A DNA stretch of 11,529 nucleotides from Granulosicoccaceae bacterium (GCA_030632035.1 DAOVJZ010000024.1:1-11529); one strand, 5' to 3'; positions 1 through 7,190 are shown, counted from the stretch's first letter. Notes: generated by a model from the sequence alone, not told the origin. Made by a program: numbers and translations.

Positions 1-1
1 A

Positions 2-1408
2 CGGATTGCTATTGAATTTGCCAGTGAAAAATCAGGAGCCATATTTACTCAAAATGGCATCAGTCACCACCAGAATGCAATCGATGCTGAAATGGCCTGT
101 TTGTTACTTTCAGTGATTACCGGCAATATTGATAACAAAGGGGGGAATTGTCTTCCCCGTCAATTTGATATTGCCGCATTACAACCTGCACCGAAAAAGA
201 AAGGCAGCGCCAGAAGAAAGCTGAATCATAGTTTTCCGTTTGAATTAAAAGAGGGAAAACGAAAATCACAGGTATTAATCAATCATATGAGTAATCCTGT
301 CTATTCATCACCTGCAGCAAGCATATGGCAGGAAGTATTAAAGGATGAAGCACTTGTTCCCTATATTGTGGATTTTAGTCCCTTTATGAGTGAGACATCT
401 GAGTTGGCGGATATTATTTTACCGGATGTAGTTGGTATTGAGCGCGATGATCTGGCCAGTAGCCCAACGGCTCTTTTACCATGGGCCAGCATGACTATTC
501 CTGGAGTCAAACCATCTGGCAAGGCACAGGATGTAAGGATTACTTTGAAAAAGATTATTGAAGCCATTGATCCGGATGGTAAGCGAGGTATGAAAAAATA
601 CTGGGCGTTTGCAAACACAAGAGAATGGGTCAAGAAAGAGGCGCAAGCAACCAAGGGACTTGAAAATGGATATAAGAAATTAAAGTCTAAAGGGGTTTGG
701 CCAAACTATGGCACGCTTGATCCTGCGGACAGGCAGATTGTGAATAAAGGTAAGCCGGTAAAAGGGACATACGGTATGTTCAAAAAATCAGGTTTCTCTA
801 CACCATCCGGGAAAATTGAGATAAAGGTACCGGCATGGATTGCTAATACTCGCCATACAGCAATGAAGGCAAATGAGCTTGTATTAAGCACGTTTAAGGT
901 TGCCTATCAAACAACATCCATGACATCCAACCTTAAGTATCTCTCTGAAATATGGCACTCCAATCCACTCTGGATTAACAAGCAAACAGCTGTGACGCTG
1001 GGGATCAAAGATGGTGCATTGGTCAGGGTTACCACTGAAGCCGGTTACATGGTGACCAAGGCATGGTTGACTCAGGGAATTCATCCGCAGGTAATTGGTA
1101 TGTCCACATCGGTAGGGCGCACAGCCTATGGTCGTGTTGCTCAGGCAGATCCTGAAGCAGAATCGGGAGTCCCAAATTCAGGACAACAAGTAGATCCTGA
1201 TATAGATGAGAATCTTTGGTGGCGTGATGCTGGCACAAACCCTAATTCTATTATTCCGATTTCACTTGATCCAGAAACAGGTGTGCAGGCATGGAATGAT
1301 ACTGTCGTGACACTCGCCCCGGCCGAACTTGATGACAAGTATGGCGATATCAAGGCCGATAATGCGAAGCATCTTGCCATTTATAAAAAAATGCTGGGGA
1401 ATGCCTGA
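2..1408 (+). CDS. Molybdopterin oxidoreductase, DMSO reductase family, catalytic subunit (C-terminal part, 5' truncated)
   Basis: The frame is open from base 2 to a TGA at 1406-1408, giving about 468 residues of the C-terminal part of a large molybdoenzyme; the start and any N-terminal Fe-S motif lie before the window. Visible family hallmarks are a GNIDNKGGN segment near the beginning, NPVYSSP followed by a SETSELADIILPD stretch (the usual description of the bis-MGD domain), and a C-terminal dinucleotide-binding domain with NELVLSTFKVAYQ, HSNPLWIN and LGIKDGALVRV. The Met at base 92 is internal because the homologous sequence continues upstream of it. It is not NarG- or NapA-like by eye and is closer in feel to the broad PhsA/PsrA/TtrA/SoeA-type group; the substrate cannot be named. 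It is followed after 35 bases by a NapC/NirT-type quinol cytochrome, which suggests exchange of electrons with the quinone pool. Family is certain, substrate unknown. Confidence 0.9.
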   Translation, partial: RIAIEFASEKSGAIFTQNGISHHQNAIDAEMACLLLSVITGNIDNKGGNCLPRQFDIAALQPAPKKKGSARRKLNHSFPFELKEGKRKSQVLINHMSNPVYSSPAASIWQEVLKDEALVPYIVDFSPFMSETSELADIILPDVVGIERDDLASSPTALLPWASMTIPGVKPSGKAQDVRITLKKIIEAIDPDGKRGMKKYWAFANTREWVKKEAQATKGLENGYKKLKSKGVWPNYGTLDPADRQIVNKGKPVKGTYGMFKKSGFSTPSGKIEIKVPAWIANTRHTAMKANELVLSTFKVAYQTTSMTSNLKYLSEIWHSNPLWINKQTAVTLGIKDGALVRVTTEAGYMVTKAWLTQGIHPQVIGMSTSVGRTAYGRVAQADPEAESGVPNSGQQVDPDIDENLWWRDAGTNPNSIIPISLDPETGVQAWNDTVVTLAPAELDDKYGDIKADNAKHLAIYKKMLGNA

Positions 1409-1443
1409 ATGTTATATGTAAACAATAATCCAGGAGCGTGGTC

Positions 1444-2115
1444 TTGAAACTCCTCCCTACAACAAAAACAGGCATATTTATTTCTGCAGCTGCTGTGGTC
1501 ATACTGCTGGTTATCGTGTTGTTACTGACATGGAGCAGTACTCGCTTCACTAGAATCAGTGTTTGTCAGACATGTCATGAAATATTTGTTGATTATGATG
1601 AATACAAGCCAATGGGTGAGGTGAGTAAATCAGTAGAAGATTACAATCCATCTAAAGAATATGACCCCGGCTTATTTAATGTAACGGTAGGTTGTGCTGA
1701 ATGTCATGCCTATCCATATAATGAATATAAGGAATCACCTCATTACGATAATGAGATGGATGTGCGCCCAGGTTGTGTAGGGTGTCATGAGCCACATAGT
1801 GTGCGTGAAATTCTTAGCTGGAAGTTTTTCTATCTAAACTCAGGCAGTTTGGGTGAAAGCCCGTTCCATGCTATTTCAAATAGTTTGCGAGATGTGGCTG
1901 AATGGGAAGACTTGCGCATTAAACTTGCTAAGCGAGTGCGTGAAAAAATGGTTGCCGAAAAAAGTGTTAAATGCCAGGTGTGCCACAAAACCGAAAGCGA
2001 ATGGTTTAATAAGATAGCACGCCACAAGACGATGAAAGAAAGTGGCAAAACCTGTATTAACTGTCATTACAATCTTGTTCATGACGATGTGGATTGGCAC
2101 GACAAAGATGAATAA
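1444..2115 (+). CDS. NapC/NirT-family membrane-anchored cytochrome c with five haem motifs
   Basis: The predicted protein has 223 residues. Residues 11-29 form one hydrophobic anchor, and the rest is periplasmic with five CxxCH motifs: CQTCH 41-45, CAECH 84-88, CVGCH 111-115, CQVCH 177-181 and CINCH 204-208. The run from CAECH through EYKESPHY to the VRPGCVGCHEPH stretch, and the end GKTCINCHYNLVHDD, match the NapC/NirT layout. The first motif is extra relative to the usual tetrahaem form. Family members oxidise membrane quinol and pass electrons to periplasmic reductases; Pseudomonas stutzeri NirT serves the cd1 nitrite reductase. I prefer TTG 1444 as the start because AGGAG at 1432-1436 lies 7 bases before it; GTG 1438 would sit 1 base from the same site. 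Neighbours are a molybdoenzyme upstream and nirS downstream, so either could be the partner. The Met that follows haem motif 1 in NapC/NrfH proteins is absent (CQTCHEI, CAECHAY). Confidence 0.88.
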   Translation: MKLLPTTKTGIFISAAAVVILLVIVLLLTWSSTRFTRISVCQTCHEIFVDYDEYKPMGEVSKSVEDYNPSKEYDPGLFNVTVGCAECHAYPYNEYKESPHYDNEMDVRPGCVGCHEPHSVREILSWKFFYLNSGSLGESPFHAISNSLRDVAEWEDLRIKLAKRVREKMVAEKSVKCQVCHKTESEWFNKIARHKTMKESGKTCINCHYNLVHDDVDWHDKDE

Positions 2116-2521
2116 TAGCTTGCAAATGCTAATATCATCTGTTGCCACTGAAACTAATGGGCATACTGGTGCTGTTATTAACAAGGCAGAGAGTCGATTG
2201 TACCGGAAGCTGATGCGGCTATCGGGAAATCAGCTTGCTGCAATCAAAAAGCGATTAGCCGGTGATGCAGGAAAACTGGATACCTTCCTGTTTTTAACAA
2301 GAAATATTCGTGTAAAGAAAGTCATTCTGAAAATACTAGCTGTCAAAGAGGCCAGGATTGGCGAACAGGCACTCCCTGAGATGATGGATGATTACAGAAA
2401 CATTGAGGCTGATGAAAAAGGATGGCAGGGAGCCAAGAAAGAAGAGCTGGATTATATTCGCGCCATGGTACACGGATTGAGAGATGTAACAGAAGACAGT
2501 AATGAACCACCTATGGAATGA
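2108..2521 (+). CDS. Small charged helical protein of unknown function
   Basis: About 137 residues with no cysteine, no signal peptide and no membrane segment. It is rich in Lys, Arg, Glu and Leu and looks largely alpha-helical, so it is probably cytoplasmic. I do not recognise a family. The ATG at 2108 overlaps the last 8 bases of the cytochrome gene, which points to translational coupling; an alternative in-frame ATG is at 2126. An upstream ATG at 2042 lies far inside the cytochrome gene and is less likely. No strong ribosome-binding site is visible, as expected for a coupled gene. Position after a molybdoenzyme and its cytochrome could suggest an assembly or accessory protein, but it shows no visible resemblance to TorD- or NarJ-type chaperones. 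That role is a guess from context only. Confidence 0.65.
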   Translation: MNNSLQMLISSVATETNGHTGAVINKAESRLYRKLMRLSGNQLAAIKKRLAGDAGKLDTFLFLTRNIRVKKVILKILAVKEARIGEQALPEMMDDYRNIEADEKGWQGAKKEELDYIRAMVHGLRDVTEDSNEPPME

Positions 2522-2564
2522 AACATAAAATACCTTTGTAGAATACTCAGGTATATATGGAATT

Positions 2565-2603
2565 ATAGAGGACAGGAAAAACACCACGATCTCTATGTTT
2601 TTT
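2565..2603 (+). terminator. Possible weak rho-independent terminator after the first operon
   Basis: ATAGAG at 2565-2570 pairs with CTCTAT at 2591-2596, and TTTTTT follows at 2598-2603. The stem is only 6 bp and the loop is 20 bases, so it is a weak candidate. It sits 44 bases after the stop of the small unknown gene and just before the FNR-type palindrome, which is where a transcription boundary would be expected. Confidence 0.35.
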
Positions 2604-2610
2604 AGTTATG

Positions 2611-2628
2611 ATTTGACCTGAGTCAAAT
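2611..2628 (+). promoter_or_regulatory. FNR/DNR/NnrR-type binding site upstream of nirS
   Basis: ATTTGAC-CTGA-GTCAAAT is a perfect inverted repeat with 7-base arms and a 4-base spacer. Its core TTGAC-N4-GTCAA matches the CRP/FNR-superfamily pattern TTGAT-N4-ATCAA with the symmetrical T-to-C change. FNR and DNR/NnrR proteins bind such boxes under low oxygen or nitric oxide. The centre is at 2619.5. If the site acts from the usual -41.5 position, transcription would start near 2661, with a -10-like TACCTT at 2649-2654 or an overlapping TATTAC at 2646-2651. That leaves a leader of about 95 bases before nirS. Which regulator binds cannot be told from the site. Confidence 0.78.
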
Positions 2629-2755
2629 ATATTTGGAAAAACCTGTATTACCTTGCGATTAGTGCCATTTCTCGCTGCGGGAGGCTATAGTAAGGCCAAT
2701 AATAAAAGCAGGTTTGAACGGTAAGTATGGAACCAACCACCATGAGGAAACAAAA

Positions 2756-4339
2756 ATGAAGAAACTAGTAACAGGACTATCAGCGCTCATTGCGACGAGC
2801 GTTTTGATTACAGGGACGGCAATTGGCGCAAAATTACAGCCGGTACCGAAGCTGTCTAAAGCACAAATGGATAAATCATCAGCAATCTATTTTGATCGCT
2901 GTTCTGGTTGTCATGGTGTATTAAGAGGTGGTGCGACAGGTCCCAATATTACACCAGCAAAAACACTTAAGAAAAAGCTGAAAACACTGGAAAAGATTCT
3001 GTATGAAGGTACTGACGGTGGTATGCCTGGTTGGGGTAAAGATGGTTATATCACTAAATCTGAAACTAAAATGTTGGCAAAATATTTACAGATCGAACCA
3101 CCCATTCCACCTGCATGGGATATGAAGAAAACCATGGCTTCCTGGAAAGTTCATGTTCCAGTCAGCAAGCGTCCTACTAAAGCACCTAACACCAACTGGC
3201 AGAATTACTTTGGTGTGGTTCAACGTGATGCCGGTTTAGTTACCATTGTTGATGGTGATACCAAGAAGAAACTTGTTACCTTAAAATCAGGTTTTGCTAC
3301 TCATATCTTGAGAACCTCTTCAACAGGTCGTTATCTGTATGCGATTGGTCGTGATGGCAAGGCCAGTATGATGGATATGTGGGCAACACCGCCTAATCTT
3401 GTGGCTGAAGTCAGAACTGGTATTGATGCACGTTCAATTGACACCAGTAAGTATAAAGGCTTCGAAGACAAGTATGTTGTGGTAGGTAACTACTGGCCTT
3501 CTCACTATGTAATCCTGAAAGGCGATACACTTGAGCCTATCAGGATTGTTGGTACTTCAGGCTATACACATGATACTAATGAGTACCGTTTAGAGTCTCG
3601 TGTTGCTGCTATCGTGGCTTCGCACCATGCACCTGAGTGGCTTCTTAACCTGAAAGAGCTGGGTATCGTGATGCTGGTTGATTACAGCAAGGTTGATGTT
3701 GGTACCGTGACTGAAACACTGATCAATGCTGAACGTGCATTACATGATGGTGGTTGGGATTCAACCAAGCGTTACTTCCTGGCTGCGGCAAATATGCGTG
3801 ATACCATTTCAGTTATTGATACCGTAGAGCGTAAACTGGTTAAAAACATCAAGGTAGGCACTAAACCACATCCTGGTCGTGGCGCTAACTGGATTGATCC
3901 TGAATTTGGCCGGGTTTGGGCAACAGTACATCTTGGTGAAGGTCTTGTTTCCATCATCAGTACTGATCCATCCAAGAAATACGCATGGACAGTAGTAAGA
4001 GAGTGGGAGCTTGATGGTAACTCATTGTTCGTTAAGACTCATGATAATAGCGAGTGGGTCTATTGTGATAACACCATCAATAAGGAAAAGAGTAAAACTC
4101 TGACTATCTTTAATAAGAATAAGCCAGATGCTGCACCAAAAGAAATTACCTTCAAGAAAAACGTTGTACACATGGAGTTCAATAAAGCAGGTGATGAAGT
4201 TTGGGTTTCTCTTTGGGATGCAAAAGGTGAAATTGTCGTAATCGATGATAAAACTCTTAAGATCAAACATAGAATTAAAGGTCTGGATTCACCAACTGGC
4301 AAGTTCAATATCTATAATACAACGCATGATATTTATTAG
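2756..4339 (+). CDS. nirS: Cytochrome cd1 nitrite reductase (NO-forming)
   Basis: Periplasmic dimeric enzyme that reduces nitrite to nitric oxide in denitrification. The protein has 527 residues: a Sec signal peptide (about 1-25, ending AIGA), a small cytochrome c domain with CSGCH at 49-53 and probable Met ligand M90 (GGMPGW), then an eight-bladed propeller binding haem d1. H183 (ATHILR) corresponds to the proximal d1 ligand, and H290 (ASHHAPEW) and H372 (KPHPGRGAN) to the two distal catalytic histidines. LHDGGWDS and the C-terminal PTGKFNIYNTTHDIY are NirS hallmarks. ATG 2756 is chosen because GAGGAA at 2744-2749 is well placed and the signal peptide begins MKK; an in-frame TTG at 2714 would add 14 non-signal residues. 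It is slightly shorter than the Pseudomonas aeruginosa enzyme in the late propeller. No haem d1 biosynthesis genes are in the window, so they must be elsewhere. The FNR-type box upstream suggests control by oxygen or NO. Confidence 0.96.
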   Translation: MKKLVTGLSALIATSVLITGTAIGAKLQPVPKLSKAQMDKSSAIYFDRCSGCHGVLRGGATGPNITPAKTLKKKLKTLEKILYEGTDGGMPGWGKDGYITKSETKMLAKYLQIEPPIPPAWDMKKTMASWKVHVPVSKRPTKAPNTNWQNYFGVVQRDAGLVTIVDGDTKKKLVTLKSGFATHILRTSSTGRYLYAIGRDGKASMMDMWATPPNLVAEVRTGIDARSIDTSKYKGFEDKYVVVGNYWPSHYVILKGDTLEPIRIVGTSGYTHDTNEYRLESRVAAIVASHHAPEWLLNLKELGIVMLVDYSKVDVGTVTETLINAERALHDGGWDSTKRYFLAAANMRDTISVIDTVERKLVKNIKVGTKPHPGRGANWIDPEFGRVWATVHLGEGLVSIISTDPSKKYAWTVVREWELDGNSLFVKTHDNSEWVYCDNTINKEKSKTLTIFNKNKPDAAPKEITFKKNVVHMEFNKAGDEVWVSLWDAKGEIVVIDDKTLKIKHRIKGLDSPTGKFNIYNTTHDIY

Positions 4340-4365
4340 GTCGCTGTAAAGATATACTAAGTAAC

Positions 4366-4402
4366 AGGGGTTGCAGGCTATTGCTTCAACCCCTTTTTTT
4401 TT
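4366..4402 (+). terminator. Rho-independent terminator after nirS
   Basis: AGGGGTTG at 4366-4373 pairs perfectly with CAACCCCT at 4387-4394 around a 13-base loop, and an unbroken T run continues to 4402. It lies between nirS and the small cytochrome c gene, so nirS transcription should mostly end here and the cytochrome would be expressed by read-through at a lower level or from its own promoter, which is not evident. Confidence 0.9.
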
Positions 4403-4417
4403 AAAGAGGTATAAAAC

Positions 4418-4855
4418 ATGAAAATGAAAAGCATGATTTCTTTTGCTATAGGGATAATACTGGTGGCAACAACCATGGTGACCCATGCGGCAGATCGGAA
4501 GATGGCGACTGCCCCAGCTGATTTTCTTAAAATGACTAATCCGAATGATATGGATGATCTTGATAAGAAATTCCTTAAAAAAGCAAAGAAGGTGTATAAA
4601 AGGAAATGCAAGAAATGTCATGGCTCAAAAGGTGATGGCAAAGGTTCAGCAGCTGATGATATGGAAATTCAACCAACTGCATTTAACAAGGCTGGCTACA
4701 TGGAATCAAGAAAAGACGGGCAATTGTTCTGGATATTAAAAAAGGGAAGTGAAGGCAGTGAAATGGAAGCATTTGGTCCAGGCACAGATGCTAATTTGTC
4801 TGATGAAGAAATGTGGAGTGTGCTTGCCTATATACGGAAAGAATTCACTAAATAG
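4418..4855 (+). CDS. Periplasmic monohaem cytochrome c, class I
   Basis: The protein has 145 residues: a Sec signal peptide (about 1-24, ending THA before ADRK), a Lys/Asp-rich linker, and one class I cytochrome c domain with CKKCH at 64-68 and a probable axial Met at 116 (SEMEAFG). The C-terminal helix (DEEMWSVLAYIRKEF) is typical of the fold. AAAGAGGT at 4403-4410 is the ribosome-binding site, 7 bases before the ATG. By position it is the likely electron donor to NirS, or a NirC-like protein; small cytochromes of both kinds are common in nir clusters. The sequence alone does not decide between NirM, NirC or another c-type cytochrome, so no symbol is given. The many lysines around the haem would suit docking to an acidic partner, which is inference. 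Confidence 0.88.
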   Translation: MKMKSMISFAIGIILVATTMVTHAADRKMATAPADFLKMTNPNDMDDLDKKFLKKAKKVYKRKCKKCHGSKGDGKGSAADDMEIQPTAFNKAGYMESRKDGQLFWILKKGSEGSEMEAFGPGTDANLSDEEMWSVLAYIRKEFTK

Positions 4856-4880
4856 ATATCCACGTAGTAGAAATAAAAAG

Positions 4881-4918
4881 GCCTGCCTCGATTTATTCGG
4901 GTGCAGGCTTTATTTTTT
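4881..4918. terminator. Bidirectional terminator between convergent blocks
   Basis: GCCTGC at 4881-4886 pairs with GCAGGC at 4903-4908, extended inward by CTCGA/TCGGG (4887-4891 with 4897-4901, one G-T pair and one bulged base). On the plus strand TTTATTTTTT follows at 4909-4918; on the minus strand the bases beyond the stem also read T-rich (complement of AAATAAAAA at 4871-4879). It can therefore terminate the cytochrome c gene from the left and the response regulator gene from the right. The stop codon of the latter (4910-4912) lies at the stem edge. Confidence 0.85.
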
Positions 4919-5557
4919 GTTTAACCCCTGTTCTACTGCAAAGACGGCTGCTTCAACTCGAGAATGCATATTCAGTTTGCGTAAAATAGCTTTAACATGA
5001 AGTTTGACCGTTCCATCTGATATTCCAAGATTACGTGCAATAATCTTGTTACTGTGGCCTTCAGCCAGCTGTCCAAGAATTTCTGTTTCTCGCGGTGTTA
5101 ATTCCGAGAGCGGTGAATCTATTACTGGTTCGGATTCAGGGGAGGGGCCACGTATCACTTTTGCCATCACGCTTGCCAGTTCAGGTGCCACCACCATGCC
5201 ACCTTGTTCAATTTCAAGCAGCGCCTTGACCAGATCGTCAGGTTCCATATCTTTTAATAAATAACCCTGCGCACCGCTTTTAAGGCAGCTGATCAAATCC
5301 TGTTCCTCGATGCTTGTGGTAAGCATGGCGATTGGCATTGTCAGGCCATTTTCACGGAGTGATTTCAGTGCGGCGAGCCCATCCATATCAGGCATACGCA
5401 GGTCGAGCAGGGTAACATCAGGCTTGAGTTCTTTTGCCAGCTTAATGCCTTCACTTGCACGATTTACTGAAGCGACAACAGTGATACCACGTCGTTCCAG
5501 CAGGGTTTCGAGTCCAGCACGGAAAAGACCATGATCATCAACAAGCAATATACGCAT
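4910..5557 (-). CDS. NarL/FixJ-family response regulator
   Basis: The protein has 215 residues. The receiver domain (about 1-118) has acidic pocket D7/D8, phospho-acceptor D52 (LLDLRMPDMDG), T80 and K102. A linker of about 30 residues follows, then a LuxR-type helix-turn-helix (about 150-213, LTPRETEILGQLAEG and a GISDGTVKLHVKAIL recognition region). It is a DNA-binding transcription factor that should be phosphorylated by the kinase encoded just upstream. The resemblance to NarL is good, including the linker and the KLHVKAILRKL end of the HTH, but related regulators share these. ATG at 5557 is chosen because the fold starts there with MRILLVDDH; an ATG at 5641 would add 28 residues inside the kinase gene. 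The gap to the kinase stop is 16 bases, so the two genes are co-transcribed. Targets cannot be read from the sequence. Confidence 0.92.
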   Translation of the reverse strand: MRILLVDDHGLFRAGLETLLERRGITVVASVNRASEGIKLAKELKPDVTLLDLRMPDMDGLAALKSLRENGLTMPIAMLTTSIEEQDLISCLKSGAQGYLLKDMEPDDLVKALLEIEQGGMVVAPELASVMAKVIRGPSPESEPVIDSPLSELTPRETEILGQLAEGHSNKIIARNLGISDGTVKLHVKAILRKLNMHSRVEAAVFAVEQGLNKK

Positions 5558-5573
5558 GATATTAAATATCTTT

Positions 5574-7190
5574 TTAGGATTTAAGTTCCGGGTAGTTGAA
5601 GGACAGTATAACCTGAGTTCCTTCACCAGGTTCACTTTCAATACTCAGGGTTGCATTAATACGCTGGGCACGCTCTTGCATGACAGATTGTCCAATATGA
5701 TGGCCATTTGTATTTTCCTTGTCATTTTCATCAGACACGCCAACACCGTCATCCTCAATAAGAACCCGATAACTTCCCTTGTTATTACAATGAAGCAATA
5801 CACGTGCAGTATGGGCTCGACTGTGTTTCTTGATATTGGCCAGTGACTCCTGAACAATACGAAGGATCTGTACCTCATATTCCGGTGGCAGATCAATATC
5901 AGCACAATCCTTGTGGAGGAATGTTTTGATAGTGGTTTGTTGTTCAAATTGGCTGACAATTTCTTCCAGTGCAGGAACAAGACCGCGTTCATCCATGCGT
6001 ACCCGGAAATGGCCCATGAGTTCACGCAGTTCCTTGTTGGCTTGCTCGAGACCATTTTCAATTTTTTCAATTTCTTCCAGTGCCAGTTTGTTATCGACTT
6101 GTTGTAGTGTCATATCAAGCATACGCACCTGAAAACGTAAACTGGCAAATGTCTGTGCCAATGAATCGTGCAGTTCATTTGCTAACATTGCGCGTTCTTG
6201 CATAATAGAAAGGCGCTGGGCTTCATGGTCAAGGCGCGATTTTTCAATCGCCAACCCAAGATGCTGTCCAAGCCCTGTCAATAATTCTCCAATATCTTTA
6301 TCATTGGCGCTTAATTCTGAATCAACAAACAGTTTGCAGATCCCGAGATTTTTGTCGTGATGTTGAAGAGGAACAGCAATCATGCGTAATAACTGACCTT
6401 TATATAAAGGTTGTGCAATATTGACTTTATAGTTCTTGAGCTGGGTATTGCTAATGATTTCACCTTCGGATAACTGGTTTCCCATCATGCAAGTGTCAGA
6501 GGTAATTAGTTGATAGCTTTCAACGATATCTTTTTCCAGCCCTTTACTTGCCACCAGTTTTAATTTTCCTTCTGGTGTCAGCAAACGAATACTGCCTGCA
6601 CGTGCAGAAACAATATCCATTATTGTTTCCAGTGAACGTTCCAGAAGATCATTAAGATCACGTGACACGTTCAGGCGCGCAGCAACATCATACATAATTT
6701 CGAGTGAACGGGTTTTTTGTGCGAGGATGCTGGTTTGCTGGGAAACCATATCATCTACGTTATAGACAAGTGCGCTGTATTCCTTACCAAAACGATTAAG
6801 TTCGTCGATAAGATCCCACATATGCCCATTATTCTGTTGTTCAATCTGACTAAAAAATTCACCGCCATGCATGCTGTGAGCCCATTTTTGAATATCGCGC
6901 AGTGGATTAAGAAGATAGCGATATATGCGATAAATAATAAGGCTGGTAATGGCCAGCAATCCAATGCTTGCGCTCATCAAAAGAGGAATATAGATATCGA
7001 GATTGTTAGCGTAAAAGATCTGCAAGGCCGATAAGATAATAGTGAGTAATAAAAAAGCGAACACTATTAACGGGTGAAACAAACGGGACTTGTTTATCCA
7101 GTCAAAGATAATGTTTTTGGCATGCGAGTTTTCTCTCCGGGTATTTTCCTGAAGAGGGGACTGGACTGGTTTACCGTCTGCTGATGACAT
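5574..7190 (-). CDS. NarX-like sensor histidine kinase (HAMP-GAF-HisKA_3-HATPase) without a periplasmic sensor domain
   Basis: The protein has 538 residues: a cytoplasmic N-terminus of about 37 residues, TM1 about 38-60, a periplasmic loop of fewer than ten residues, TM2 about 67-88, a HAMP region to about 150, a coiled-coil linker, a GAF-like domain about 175-315, dimerisation/phospho-acceptor helix with H341 (NELHDSLAQTF, the HisKA_3 H-box), N-box N452 (QESLANIKKHS), and G-box EDDGVGV near 479-485. This layout matches NarX/NarQ except that the roughly 110-residue nitrate-binding periplasmic domain is absent. Input is therefore more likely from the membrane or from the GAF region, which carries Cys at 234 and 285. 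It pairs with the response regulator 16 bases downstream. It begins 113 bases after dsrR in the same direction. The ATG at 7190 has no clear ribosome-binding site, but no better start is present. Confidence 0.92.
   Translation of the reverse strand: MSSADGKPVQSPLQENTRRENSHAKNIIFDWINKSRLFHPLIVFAFLLLTIILSALQIFYANNLDIYIPLLMSASIGLLAITSLIIYRIYRYLLNPLRDIQKWAHSMHGGEFFSQIEQQNNGHMWDLIDELNRFGKEYSALVYNVDDMVSQQTSILAQKTRSLEIMYDVAARLNVSRDLNDLLERSLETIMDIVSARAGSIRLLTPEGKLKLVASKGLEKDIVESYQLITSDTCMMGNQLSEGEIISNTQLKNYKVNIAQPLYKGQLLRMIAVPLQHHDKNLGICKLFVDSELSANDKDIGELLTGLGQHLGLAIEKSRLDHEAQRLSIMQERAMLANELHDSLAQTFASLRFQVRMLDMTLQQVDNKLALEEIEKIENGLEQANKELRELMGHFRVRMDERGLVPALEEIVSQFEQQTTIKTFLHKDCADIDLPPEYEVQILRIVQESLANIKKHSRAHTARVLLHCNNKGSYRVLIEDDGVGVSDENDKENTNGHHIGQSVMQERAQRINATLSIESEPGEGTQVILSFNYPELKS

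Noticed and set aside
2528..2555. Weak TACCT/AGGTA inverted repeat after the small unknown gene
   Set aside because: The stem is only 5 bp and AT-rich with no T run, so it is not distinguishable from chance.
2714..2755. Upstream TTG start for nirS
   Set aside because: It would place 14 polar residues before a clear Sec signal peptide. The ATG at 2756 has a well-spaced GAGGAA and starts MKK.
2522..2755. NarL heptamer sites upstream of nirS
   Set aside because: TACCTTT at 2531 and TACCTTG at 2649 are near matches but miss conserved positions and are not paired, so I do not claim a site for the adjacent response regulator.
3772..4308. Open frames on the minus strand inside nirS, and similar antisense frames inside other genes
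   Set aside because: They have no ribosome-binding site or recognisable domain and lie opposite well-supported coding regions, so they are chance openings.
2756..4339. nirN or nirF instead of nirS
   Set aside because: The full cytochrome c domain, both distal histidines (H290, H372), the LHDGGWDS motif and the NirS-type C-terminus are present, and the length fits NirS.
5558..5641. Longer start for the response regulator
   Set aside because: The extra 28 residues lie inside the end of the kinase gene and precede the natural receiver-domain start MRILLVDDH.
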